From Deltaproteobacteria bacterium (lineage in GTDB: Bacteria; Desulfobacterota; Desulfobacteria; Desulfobacterales; SURF-7): 16,307 bases of DNA. The notes beneath the pieces are model-generated. The model worked only from the letters and a program-made list of their open reading frames with translations, was not told the origin of the DNA and did no database searches. Positions within the stretch are counted from its first letter, which is position 1. Each line of letters begins with the position of its first letter. Below are positions 6,636 to 13,998 of this stretch, in pieces. The DNA is taken from positions 1 through 16,307 of the forward strand of contig JAFDJC010000100.1 in the NCBI GenBank assembly GCA_019307665.1. The letters run 5' to 3'. The position numbers and the translations under genes are program-made.

Positions 6636-7556
6636 TCACAGTTCCTCCGGGACAAAGGAGACAACATCATCTATTTCCCGGGTATCGGCAAAAATCATTA
6701 CAAGTCTGTCAATACCCAAGGCACATCCTGCTGCTGGCGGCATGACTTCAAGAGACTTTAAAAATTTTTCAGGCATCGGGCAATCTGTTTTCCCAGCCAG
6801 AATTCTATCATGCCTGTCTGCCTCAAATCGCTTTCTCTGTTCAACCGGATCCGTCAATTCCGAAAATGCATTGCAAAGTTCAACTCCGGCAATATACATT
6901 TCAAACCGTTCTGCTGTTTTCGAATCTCCATGTTTAAGCCTGGCAAGAGAGGCTTTTGAGTAAGGGTAATCATAAAGAAAAAGCGGTCTTTCCCGCCCCA
7001 GGTTTGGTTCTATCTCATAAGAGATTATTTCATCAAAATCGTTACCAAGAAGAGCTGTTTCAAGTGGAACTGAAGCATATCTGTCAAACGCCTCTTTTAC
7101 AGAAAGCCTTTCCCAGGGTTCTGCAATATCAATTTCCTTGCCCTGATATTTTAATAAGCCTGAGTCACCTGTCTGTTTTACAACGAATCTTATAAGATCT
7201 TCGCATTGGTCCATTAAATCAAAATAATCGGCAAACGCGCAATACCATTCCAACATGGTCAGTTCAGGAAGGTGCCTTTCGCCTCTCTCATTTTCCCTGA
7301 AACATTTACAGATCTGAAAAATCCTTTGGTACCCGGATGAAACAAGATGCTTCATACACGCTTCAGGTGAAGTATGCAAAAACCATGTCCCTGAACCAGG
7401 GGCATCAATATGGACTTCCGGAAGGGGGCAAGGGATGCGCACCGGCGTTTCAACTTCAAGAAATTTTCGGCTGGTAAAAAAACTTCGCACAGCCTGAATA
7501 ATATTTGCTCTCAGCTCAAGATTTTTTTTAATCTTTTTCTGCCGGTTTGATATCAC
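6636..7556 (-). CDS. epmA: Elongation factor P--(R)-beta-lysine ligase (EpmA/GenX/PoxA)
   Basis: 306 aa class II aminoacyl-tRNA synthetase paralogue that in its family attaches (R)-beta-lysine to a conserved lysine of EF-P, easing translation of polyproline. It starts directly with the catalytic domain and lacks the OB-fold anticodon-binding domain of LysRS. Motif 1 lies at about 31-44 (KFLEVETPVRIPCP), motif 2 at 78-104 (RIFQICKCFRENE through MLEW), the lysine-site strand at 225-236 (VELCNAFSELTD), and motif 3 at 277-285 (GCALGIDRL). The Ala in ALGIDR (A279) is the EpmA-type residue where LysRS has Gly. The start is GTG 7556, fixed by an in-frame TGA two codons upstream; no good ribosome site is seen. 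It is the last gene of a minus-strand unit, 34 bases after the HDAC-family gene. EpmB and EF-P genes are not in the window. Confidence 0.9.
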   Translation of the reverse strand: MISNRQKKIKKNLELRANIIQAVRSFFTSRKFLEVETPVRIPCPLPEVHIDAPGSGTWFLHTSPEACMKHLVSSGYQRIFQICKCFRENERGERHLPELTMLEWYCAFADYFDLMDQCEDLIRFVVKQTGDSGLLKYQGKEIDIAEPWERLSVKEAFDRYASVPLETALLGNDFDEIISYEIEPNLGRERPLFLYDYPYSKASLARLKHGDSKTAERFEMYIAGVELCNAFSELTDPVEQRKRFEADRHDRILAGKTDCPMPEKFLKSLEVMPPAAGCALGIDRLVMIFADTREIDDVVSFVPEEL

Positions 7557-7590
7557 AACTCAGGACTCACAACTCAAGACTACAACTATT

Positions 7591-8907
7591 TTATAATTTC
7601 TTGTCATAATATTTATCATCAGGACGATCCTGAAGATAGGCCCTTTGAAAATCTTCACCTTCAGCCTTTTCATACCACTGATGTCCTGTCTTGCTACATT
7701 TGCTGCATGCATTCATTGGGATATGAATTGCGAGAATATGATAACCGGTGTCAGCTTTGGAATCTATTCGAAATGCACCGCCGCACTCATTGCAGATACG
7801 TATTTTTTCCTGTTGAAGTTCGGTAATCCCATCAGTATCATAAAATATTTTCTTTGCCCGCTCAACAAACTCTCCCATCCCTTTCAGGCCTTCTTTTATC
7901 TTATCGACATTATGCCAGTGATCAAGGATAGTATCGCATGTCTCTGTAATCCGGCGCGTCACATTCGGCGACTGCCGGTATCGCTCCGGATCATAATCGG
8001 GTTCCCGGATATTTTTATAGTCGATGCCTGCCATTGCCAGTATAATACCGGTGTTGACGTATGGCAAAGCACCTTCAATGGAATATCCGCCTTCAAGAAC
8101 AGCTATGTCGGCTTTCAGCATGGAAGTCAAATCAGCATAGCCCTGAGCTGAAAAGTTCATGTTTGTGATCGGGTCTGAATAGTGGTTATCCTGTCCTGCA
8201 GAATTGACGATAAGATCAGGCTTAAAATCATCAAGAATTGGAAGCACAACATTTTTAATTGTATATAAAAAGCCCTCTTCAGATGTATTTGGCGGCAGAG
8301 GAATATTCAATGTTTTTCCAAAAGCGTTCGGCCCGCCAAGTTCATTTGTAAACCCTGACCCCGGGTAAAGCGTCCTGCCATCCTGATGGATGGAAATAAA
8401 AAGGATGTCGGGGTCATGCCAGTATATATTCTGCGTGCCATCTCCATGATGGCAGTCTGTATCAACTACGGCTACTTTTTTTACATTGAACTTACTTCTT
8501 AGATGCTCAATCATGATTGCTTCAATATTAACGTTACAGAATCCTCTTGAACCATGGACCACGCGCCTTGCGTGGTGGCCGGGAGGCCTGACTAAAGCAA
8601 ACCCTCGATCGATCCTCTTCTCCAAGACTGCCTTTCCGATTGTTTTTGCTCCGCCTGCGCTGATGAAATGAGACTCGGTCATCACTGTCATTTCATCAGG
8701 TACACAAAAATGCGCTCTTTGAACATCAGCGATGCTAACCAGATCCGGCTTAAATTCGATTATTCCGTCAATATCAAAAATACCCTCTTCAAAAACCTGA
8801 TCCTGGGTATAAAGCAATCTTTCTTCACGTTCAGGATGTGTAGGAGCGATGGCCCAGTCAAAGGCGGGAAAAAAAACAAGTCCTGTTCTGTTTTTTGCTT
8901 TTAACAT
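7591..8907 (-). CDS. HDAC-superfamily deacetylase/amidohydrolase with C-terminal zinc ribbon
   Basis: 438 aa. The family uses an active-site zinc to hydrolyse acyl-amide bonds (acetyl-lysine, acetylpolyamines, related substrates). Catalytic residues are intact: His pair H111/H112 (RPPGHHA), zinc ligands D151 and H153 (DTDCHHGDG), third ligand D240 (SAGQDNHYSDP), and transition-state tyrosine Y275 (LEGGYS). These motifs fit the class II/acetylpolyamine amidohydrolase branch rather than AcuC. After the catalytic fold (to about 340) comes an extension with CxxC pairs C372/C375 and C401/C404, a zinc-ribbon not found in the minimal enzyme, perhaps for substrate or partner binding. The ATG follows GGAG at about five bases. 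It sits between a hydantoinase-type ATPase (55 bases upstream) and epmA (34 bases downstream), so it is likely cotranscribed. The substrate is unknown. Confidence 0.87.
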   Translation of the reverse strand: MLKAKNRTGLVFFPAFDWAIAPTHPEREERLLYTQDQVFEEGIFDIDGIIEFKPDLVSIADVQRAHFCVPDEMTVMTESHFISAGGAKTIGKAVLEKRIDRGFALVRPPGHHARRVVHGSRGFCNVNIEAIMIEHLRSKFNVKKVAVVDTDCHHGDGTQNIYWHDPDILFISIHQDGRTLYPGSGFTNELGGPNAFGKTLNIPLPPNTSEEGFLYTIKNVVLPILDDFKPDLIVNSAGQDNHYSDPITNMNFSAQGYADLTSMLKADIAVLEGGYSIEGALPYVNTGIILAMAGIDYKNIREPDYDPERYRQSPNVTRRITETCDTILDHWHNVDKIKEGLKGMGEFVERAKKIFYDTDGITELQQEKIRICNECGGAFRIDSKADTGYHILAIHIPMNACSKCSKTGHQWYEKAEGEDFQRAYLQDRPDDKYYDKKL

Positions 8908-8962
8908 TTTTACTCCGGCTTCGGATAACCCTTAATTCTACCCGTCATGCTATTACAACTTC

Positions 8963-10642
8963 CTATTGCATCTTCCTGGCCACAGCCTGATAGCCATGAA
9001 TAAGGCCAGGCTTTACCTGGGATTTAATACGGATGTATTTTCCTGTAGTGCTAAATCCGCGCACCATGTTAAACTGAAGATCTTCAAGAATCTCCATTTC
9101 AAGATCTTCAGAATCTGCCCCCATTTCAATCGCTTTTTGTTTTAACAGTTTATAAGCTTTTTCAATTGCATCCTCACGTGAAAAATCTCTTTTTACTGTT
9201 TTTTTAAATTTTTCTTCAGGCGCTGTCAAAATTCCCCGTTCAGTATCTGCAAACAGAGAAACTTCGCATGTTGTTCTTGCAATTGCAGCACCGATGGCGT
9301 TGGCAACTTTCCATTCCGGAACAACGGTCACTTCATAATCGGATATCTTTGAAAGATGCTCGGCAAAATAAGGGGCTGGACCGCCGAGTATCATAATTTC
9401 AGTCGGTTTGACCTGATAACCCTCCTGGAGTTCATGAACGGTATATACCGGTTTGCTGTTAATCGAATCGATCATTTTTTGCACTTCATTTAAAATAAAC
9501 CGACAGGTTTGGTCAAAAATCATAAAAGCTGTCTCATCCAACGAACTGCCGAGCTCTGCTGCGATTGATTCAATTCCCTGCCTGGCATTATTTTGATCTC
9601 CATCTGTGATCATTCCTAGAACAGCAAGTGCATCGGTAGGCGTTGGTTTTTGTCCGCCATAAACCATTGCAAAACCATAGCGTTCCGGCCCGATAACCAG
9701 TTTTCCATTTTCCACTTTTACAGCGCTATCACCACCGATCCCTATAGAACGCGTTTCTAGTGAGCGAATAAGCGTCTTAAAACCGCCGAGCTCGATGCCG
9801 AACGGCGCTAGGATCGGCACTCTTTTAACAAGAACCGCAATATCTGTTGTTGTTCCGCCGATATCAAGAGCTATGACATCTTTATCTTCCGGTGCAAAAG
9901 CAATAGCACCCATTACACTGGCGGCAGGTCCTGAAAGAATCGTCTGACCTGGAAAGTCAATGGATGATTCAAAACTCATGGTTCCGCCGTCTGCCTTTAA
10001 TACATGAATAGGGATCTTCAAGCCTTGTTTGTCCAGTGATTGCCTGACAGCCTCAAAAAAACGCTTATGAAGCGGATATACAGCAGCATTTAAAAAAGTT
10101 GTAGCTATACGCCGCGGGAAATTAAGGTTGCCTGAAACGCGATGCCCAAGAAAGATATTTTTAAAATGGGGCCTCAATATTTTCCTGATTTCCAGCTCAT
10201 GGTTTGGGTTGCGTGCTGAAAATTTACCTGTTATTCCAACATATTGGATGCCATCCGCCCTCAAACGCTTTCCGATTGTTTTTATTTCATCATGGTCCAC
10301 AGGTGATATTCGGCGACCTCTGTGGTCTATCGATCCTGAAACGGAATAATAATGTGTATTGGTTCTATAAAACTCAGGATCAATGCCCGGACCACCTGAA
10401 ACAATCATCCCGACTTTTGGAGTATTTCCCTGAACAATGGCATTGGTTGTCAATGTAGTACTTAATACCATCCGCTCAATTTCATTAGGATTAATATCGC
10501 TGGTAACCCTTTCAATGCATTCAAGCACTGTGTTAAAAAGATCCAGAGAGTCTGTATGAACCTTGATCTCTTTTATAAGGCCTCCGTTGTCGAGTAATAC
10601 AACGTCGGTATGTGTCCCACCCACATCAAGTCCTATTATCAT
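8963..10642 (-). CDS. Hydantoinase/oxoprolinase (HyuA)-type ATPase, stand-alone
   Basis: 559 aa from ATG 10642, chosen because AGGGA (10653-10649) lies six bases upstream and the family begins here with MIIGLDVGGTHTD; the open frame continues to TTG 10708 without support. The N-terminal phosphate-1 loop (residues 4-13, GLDVGGTHTD) and the second ASKHA loop (260-267, DIGGTTTD) show an actin/Hsp70-fold ATPase. The ADGGTM and ILSGPAAS segments (about 217-242) are typical of the Hydantoinase_A domain. In characterised relatives this subunit uses ATP to activate cyclic amides (hydantoin, 5-oxoproline) or carboxylase substrates, usually with a HyuB partner. No HyuB is in the window, and the protein is shorter than the ~700-residue HyuA type. 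It is the first gene of the unit with the HDAC-family enzyme and epmA. The substrate is unknown. Confidence 0.85.
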   Translation of the reverse strand: MIIGLDVGGTHTDVVLLDNGGLIKEIKVHTDSLDLFNTVLECIERVTSDINPNEIERMVLSTTLTTNAIVQGNTPKVGMIVSGGPGIDPEFYRTNTHYYSVSGSIDHRGRRISPVDHDEIKTIGKRLRADGIQYVGITGKFSARNPNHELEIRKILRPHFKNIFLGHRVSGNLNFPRRIATTFLNAAVYPLHKRFFEAVRQSLDKQGLKIPIHVLKADGGTMSFESSIDFPGQTILSGPAASVMGAIAFAPEDKDVIALDIGGTTTDIAVLVKRVPILAPFGIELGGFKTLIRSLETRSIGIGGDSAVKVENGKLVIGPERYGFAMVYGGQKPTPTDALAVLGMITDGDQNNARQGIESIAAELGSSLDETAFMIFDQTCRFILNEVQKMIDSINSKPVYTVHELQEGYQVKPTEIMILGGPAPYFAEHLSKISDYEVTVVPEWKVANAIGAAIARTTCEVSLFADTERGILTAPEEKFKKTVKRDFSREDAIEKAYKLLKQKAIEMGADSEDLEMEILEDLQFNMVRGFSTTGKYIRIKSQVKPGLIHGYQAVARKMQ

Positions 10643-10729
10643 GCTACTTCCCTGATTATTGATTATAGAAGATAATATTTCCAAAAGCTGAAACACTGCG
10701 TCATTCAAATAAACATTGTCAGCTTTAGA

Positions 10730-10758
10730 GAACTAACGTAAAAAGCCAACACTGTCAA
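10730..10758 (-). promoter_or_regulatory. Possible promoter for the ATPase-deacetylase-epmA unit
   Basis: The minus strand has a perfect TTGACA (10758-10753) followed at 17 bases by a poor -10, TAGTTC (10735-10730). A TATAAT (10667-10662) closer to the gene lacks a -35 and would leave almost no leader. It is a low-confidence call on the -35 hexamer and the divergent layout. Confidence 0.35.
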
Positions 10759-10796
10759 TCAATATGCATCAATTCCTTTGTTAGCATCATTTCCTT

Positions 10797-10825
10797 TTGA
10801 CACACGGGCATTTTTCTTCTATAGT
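10797..10825 (+). promoter_or_regulatory. Strong sigma-70 promoter for the exported protein-dGTPase unit
   Basis: TTGACA (10797-10802) and TATAGT (10820-10825) are separated by exactly 17 bases, six and five matches to consensus. The predicted start near 10832 leaves a leader of about 107 bases. The leader contains a 5-bp GC stem (CGGCC 10854-10858 with GGCCG 10876-10880) before the AAAGGAGG ribosome site. This is the best promoter match in the window. Confidence 0.72.
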
Positions 10826-10938
10826 CGTTGAAATAACGGGACATACATTGGTTCGGCCTGCTGAGGCTTTGTGCCGGCCGCATCAACACATGCCATTCTA
10901 GTTATTTTACTTGAAAAGAGATCAAAGGAGGAAACATC

Positions 10939-11232
10939 ATGTATAATATTTCAAAAAAAATTGTTGCTGTCTCCTTAATCACAGCATTAATTATTTTATC
11001 TTTTAATACAAACGCGTTTGCCCAAATTTACGAACCGACTGCCGCTGCCAAGGCAGTCGACATTTTGCTTGCCAGACCGCTTGGTATTGCTTCACAGGCT
11101 CTCGGATGCGTTTTCTTTGTTGTCTCACTGCCTTTTTCCTTGCCTGGTCAAAACGTCTCATCGGTATTTAAAAAAACGATCGTTGAACCCGCCAAGTTTA
11201 CATGGACAAGGCCTGTTGGAACAATAAATTAA
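10939..11232 (+). CDS. Small exported or membrane-associated protein of unknown function
   Basis: 97 aa with strong translation signals: AAAGGAGG (10925-10932) six bases before the ATG. A Sec signal peptide is clear (KK at 6-7, hydrophobic 8-22, likely cleavage after AFA at 28). The mature part has RPLGIASQALGCVFFVVSLPFSLPG (46-70), whose hydrophobic centre could span or lie on a membrane, and ends in a proline- and aromatic-containing tail (VEPAKFTWTRPVG). The repeated RP-x-G motif (46-49 and 91-94) brackets this segment. I recall similar short proteins in deltaproteobacterial genomes but cannot name a family. The next gene (dGTPase) begins seven bases after the stop, so the pair are cotranscribed and probably translationally coupled. 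Confidence 0.78.
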   Translation: MYNISKKIVAVSLITALIILSFNTNAFAQIYEPTAAAKAVDILLARPLGIASQALGCVFFVVSLPFSLPGQNVSSVFKKTIVEPAKFTWTRPVGTIN

Positions 11233-11239
11233 GTTTGTC

Positions 11240-12298
11240 ATGACCACAATACGTGAAAACTTTGAAAAACGTGAAAAGAGCTTTCTATCACCCTTCGGCT
11301 GTCAGAGTTCTGAATCAAAAGGGCGTATTCGTTCGGAACCACCATGCCCTATCAGAACGGAATTTCAGCGTGACAGAGACAGAATCGTATACTCAAACGC
11401 TTTCAGGAGATTAAAACACAAAACCCAGGTCTTTTTATCCCCTTTGGGCGATCATTACAGAACAAGACTCACACACACACTTGAAGTTTCTGAAATCGCA
11501 AGAACCATCACACGAGCAATGCGCCTCAATGAAGACCTTGCAGAGGCCATAGCGCTTGGGCATGATCTCGGGCATACTCCTTTTGGCCACAGTGGTGAGA
11601 CAGCACTAAAAGAAATTTACAATGCTGATTTCACTCACAATGAACAAAGCCTGCGCGTCGTAGATATTTTAGAAAATAAAGGAAATGGCCTTAACCTCAC
11701 CCATGAGGTGCGTGACGGTATACTGAAGCACTCCAAAGGCTTCGGCCGGATCATATCTGAAGACCTTGAAAATAGAGCGTCTACAATTGAAGGCAGGATC
11801 GTAAGAATATCAGACATAATAGCCTATCTTAACCATGATCTTGATGATGCTATAAGAAGTGGCGTAATCAGCGTACAGCAAATCCCTGAAGAGTGCACAA
11901 AAACTCTGGGCCATGAACATTCTGAACGAGCTACAACTATGATAAAGGATATCATTTTTTCAAGTAAAATCGAAAATGATGAGCTATGTCTTAAGATGAG
12001 TGATGAAGTGCTTTCCGCCATGATCTCTTTACGAAAATTCCTTTACGAGAATGTCTATCGTTCTATGCAGGTGCATAAGGAGTTTATGAAAGCAAAAAAA
12101 ATACTCATTGAAATCTATACCTATCTTTGTGACAACGGTAATGCATTACAAAAAGAATTGGCTGCCATTGAAATGAAAACTGTCGGCAATCATGCTGACC
12201 CTACTGAAAGAACTGTCTGTGATTTTGTGGCAAGCATGACGGACCGACATGCTCTGGCACTTTATTCAAAGTTATTTTTTCCAACTCCATTGGTGTAA
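11240..12298 (+). CDS. dgt: Deoxyguanosinetriphosphate triphosphohydrolase-like protein (HD domain)
   Basis: 352 aa, the size of the shorter dGTPase class found outside enterobacteria (E. coli Dgt is about 505). The family removes triphosphate from dNTPs, adjusting pools and sometimes limiting phage replication. The HD-fold metal ligands are visible: H79 (RLTHTLEV), H108-D109 (LGHDLGHTPFGHSGE) and D192 (VRISDIIAYLNHD). The N-terminus (REKSFLSPFGCQSSESKGR, then DRDRIVYSNAFRRLKHKTQVF) is characteristic, which supports ATG 11240 despite the absence of a clear ribosome site; coupling to the gene ending at 11232 is likely. The first YkgJ-type gene starts 11 bases after the stop. Nucleotide specificity cannot be judged from sequence. 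Confidence 0.92.
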   Translation: MTTIRENFEKREKSFLSPFGCQSSESKGRIRSEPPCPIRTEFQRDRDRIVYSNAFRRLKHKTQVFLSPLGDHYRTRLTHTLEVSEIARTITRAMRLNEDLAEAIALGHDLGHTPFGHSGETALKEIYNADFTHNEQSLRVVDILENKGNGLNLTHEVRDGILKHSKGFGRIISEDLENRASTIEGRIVRISDIIAYLNHDLDDAIRSGVISVQQIPEECTKTLGHEHSERATTMIKDIIFSSKIENDELCLKMSDEVLSAMISLRKFLYENVYRSMQVHKEFMKAKKILIEIYTYLCDNGNALQKELAAIEMKTVGNHADPTERTVCDFVASMTDRHALALYSKLFFPTPLV

Positions 12299-12309
12299 CC
12301 GGAGTGTCC

Positions 12310-12873
12310 ATGGTTTCCATAAACGAAATTCCGGAATCTTTTCTCCATGAATTAATGCCCTTTTTTGAACGCCTTGAATCCATATATTTTTCAATAGATA
12401 AAAAATATACAAAGGTCGCCGATCAGTATGGCTTTAAGTGTTCCGGGTGCGATGACAACTGTTGTATGACACATTTCTATCATCATACATATATTGAATA
12501 TTTCTATATTATTATGGGATTCAAACTCCTTAGCCGTGACCTGAGGAAGGATATTCTGATACAGGCAGAAGTCGTTCGTAAAAAATCTGACATGTGCCCA
12601 TTAAATATCAAGGACAAATGTATTCTTTATAAACAACGACCAATGATATGCAGGATGCACGGTGTGCCCCATGAGCTTAACAAGCCAGGGATACCGACAC
12701 ATTACGGAGAAGGATGCAAATTATTTATGGAACAACACGGGAATAAGGATTGTTTTTCATTTGACAGAACCCCTTTTTATTTTGAAATGGCACGTCTTGA
12801 AAATGAACTGAAAGACAAAATTGACTTAAAAGACAAATTTAAAAAAACAGTCGCACAAATGCTAACAAGATGA
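12310..12873 (+). CDS. YkgJ-type CxxxxCC zinc/iron-chelating domain protein (first of pair)
   Basis: 187 aa from ATG 12310, preceded by GGAG (12301-12304) at five bases; a GTG two codons earlier lies inside that site. Cysteines match the PF03692-type pattern: C44-x2-C47-x3-C51-C52 (CSGCDDNCC), C96, C104 and C114 in CPLNIKDKCILYKQRPMIC, then C136 and C148. The segment YKQRPMICRMHG is the usual signature (Y-x-x-RP-x-x-CR). The family is thought to bind Zn2+ or an Fe-S cluster; no enzymatic role is established. It directly follows dgt and overlaps the next gene, of the same family, by four bases, so the two products are probably made in step. Confidence 0.82.
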   Translation: MVSINEIPESFLHELMPFFERLESIYFSIDKKYTKVADQYGFKCSGCDDNCCMTHFYHHTYIEYFYIIMGFKLLSRDLRKDILIQAEVVRKKSDMCPLNIKDKCILYKQRPMICRMHGVPHELNKPGIPTHYGEGCKLFMEQHGNKDCFSFDRTPFYFEMARLENELKDKIDLKDKFKKTVAQMLTR

Positions 12874-13652
12874 AGTCCGTTGATTTAAAAGATATTGACA
12901 GTCTCCCCGGGAAAAAACTAAGGGATAATGATACGTTTATATTTTGCTGCCATTCCGGCCTGGAATGTTTTAACAGATGTTGTCGAAATCTGAACCTTTT
13001 TTTATATCCCTACGACGTCATATGCTTAAAAAAAAACCTCGGCATAACTTCGGACGAGTTTCTTGATCGCTATACCGATGTTGTAATGCGGCCTGGAAAT
13101 TTTTTCCCCGACATTCTCCTTCGTATGGCTGATAATGAAGAAAAGACCTGCCCTTTTTTAACTGAATCAGGTTGCTCAGTATATTCCGACCGCCCCGACA
13201 CCTGCCGAACCTTTCCAGTCGAACACGGAGTGATCTTTAACGCATCAGCAAACAAAGCGGAACCGGTTTATTTTTTCAGACCACCGGATTTCTGCAGGGG
13301 GCAATATGAAAACAGGGAACTGACATTAAAGGAATGGGCTTTGGACCAGAACGCCCTTAAACATAATAAACTGACGGCCCTGTGGGCTGATCTGAAAGCT
13401 TTTTTCAATAAAGACCCATGGGGGCCTGAAGGACCTGAAGGCGCAAGAGGGAAAATGGCTTTTATGTCAACTTACAATAGTGACCAGTTCCGCAATTTTA
13501 TTTTCAACAGCAGTTTTTTAAAACGATATAAAATAAAATCAACCCTTTTGAAAAAAATCAAGGTGGATGATACGGAGCTTATGAAGTTCGGTTTTTTATG
13601 GGTTAAATATTACATATGGGGCATTCAAACCAAAATAATAAAACTTAGATGA
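12870..13652 (+). CDS. YkgJ-type CxxxxCC zinc/iron-chelating domain protein (second of pair)
   Basis: 260 aa. The ATG lies in an ATGA overlap with the preceding stop, so translation is likely coupled. The cysteine set is C26-C27, C33-x3-C37-C38 (ECFNRCC), C94 and C102 (CPFLTESGCSVY), C112 in YSDRPDTCRTFPV, and C142 (DFCRGQ). It is longer than its neighbour, with a C-terminal extension (about 150-260) that includes a short collagen-like WGPEGPEGARG (184-194) and a basic, aromatic end (FGFLWVKYYIWGIQTKIIKLR). The two proteins are diverged paralogues rather than a recent duplicate. The function is unknown. A heteromeric metal- or cluster-binding pair is an inference from the overlap. A 6-bp hairpin (13653-13668) follows but lacks a T-run. 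Confidence 0.82.
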   Translation: MKSVDLKDIDSLPGKKLRDNDTFIFCCHSGLECFNRCCRNLNLFLYPYDVICLKKNLGITSDEFLDRYTDVVMRPGNFFPDILLRMADNEEKTCPFLTESGCSVYSDRPDTCRTFPVEHGVIFNASANKAEPVYFFRPPDFCRGQYENRELTLKEWALDQNALKHNKLTALWADLKAFFNKDPWGPEGPEGARGKMAFMSTYNSDQFRNFIFNSSFLKRYKIKSTLLKKIKVDDTELMKFGFLWVKYYIWGIQTKIIKLR

Positions 13653-13700
13653 TAATCTGCCGAGATTAATTCCATTGTGTGCTTTTAATACTTTTAGTTA

Positions 13701-13727
13701 TTGACATTCCTCTTTTTTTATCATAAT
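13701..13727 (+). promoter_or_regulatory. Candidate promoter for tRNA-Gly and the rimP-nusA-infB unit
   Basis: TTGACA (13701-13706) is followed at 15 bases by CATAAT (13722-13727), five matches to the -10 consensus. The spacing is shorter than optimal. The predicted start near 13734 lies ten bases before the tRNA, a normal distance for a tRNA transcript. Confidence 0.55.
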
Positions 13728-13743
13728 TAGTCTTTTCTGGAAG

Positions 13744-13819
13744 GCGGGCATAGCTCAGCTGGTAGAGTACAAGCTTCCCAAGCTTGGTGTCGCGAGTTCG
13801 AGTCTCGTTGCCCGCTCCA
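13744..13819 (+). tRNA. tRNA-Gly, anticodon CCC
   Basis: The full cloverleaf is visible. Acceptor GCGGGCA (13744-13750) pairs with TGCCCGC (13809-13815). The D-arm is GCTC AGCTGGTA GAG. Anticodon stem CAAGC (13770-13774) pairs with GCTTG (13782-13786) around loop TTCCCAA, with anticodon CCC at 13777-13779 reading GGG. T-stem GCGAG (13792-13796) pairs with CTCGT (one G-T) around TTCGAGT. Discriminator T13816 and genomically encoded CCA at 13817-13819 complete it. It heads the rimP-nusA-infB cluster, the place held by an initiator-Met tRNA in E. coli. Confidence 0.95.
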
Positions 13820-13957
13820 GTTTTGTGCATCGTTTAAGTAAAGGTTTAAACTGAAGTACTTTTGTTCTGGATGCTTTTAATTTGTTTATGATAATGGTTA
13901 TATTCATGCACGGATAAATTTTTAGTCTTTGATCGAGAGTTGTACCAGGATGAGAGG

Positions 13958-13980
13958 AAACGGGCATTTGCCCGTTTTTT
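13958..13980 (+). terminator. Intrinsic terminator hairpin just before rimP, possible attenuator
   Basis: AAACGGGC (13958-13965) pairs with GCCCGTTT (13970-13977) around ATTT, followed by T13975-13980, G, then seven more T. It lies 139 bases after the tRNA and ends about 19 bases before the rimP start, so it may release the tRNA transcript while letting part of transcription read into rimP-nusA-infB. Terminators in the leader of the nusA operon are known in E. coli; the regulatory role here is inferred. Confidence 0.8.
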
Positions 13981-13998
13981 GTTTTTTTGAAGGATTTT

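Noticed and set aside
10643..10708. N-terminal extension of the hydantoinase-type ATPase to TTG 10708
   Set aside because: No ribosome site there; the family starts at MIIGLDVGGT and AGGGA precedes ATG 10642.
11240..13652. Calling the dgt unit a defence island
   Set aside because: No nuclease, toxin, CBASS or retron component is adjacent, and short dGTPases are common housekeeping genes, so only the gene arrangement is reported.
13653..13668. Hairpin TAATCT-GCCG-AGATTA after the second YkgJ-type gene as a terminator
   Set aside because: The stem is short and AT-rich and no T-run follows.
13744..13819. tRNA-Gly as an attachment site for an integrated element
   Set aside because: No direct repeat of the tRNA 3' end and no integrase were found; both sides are ordinary chromosomal genes.
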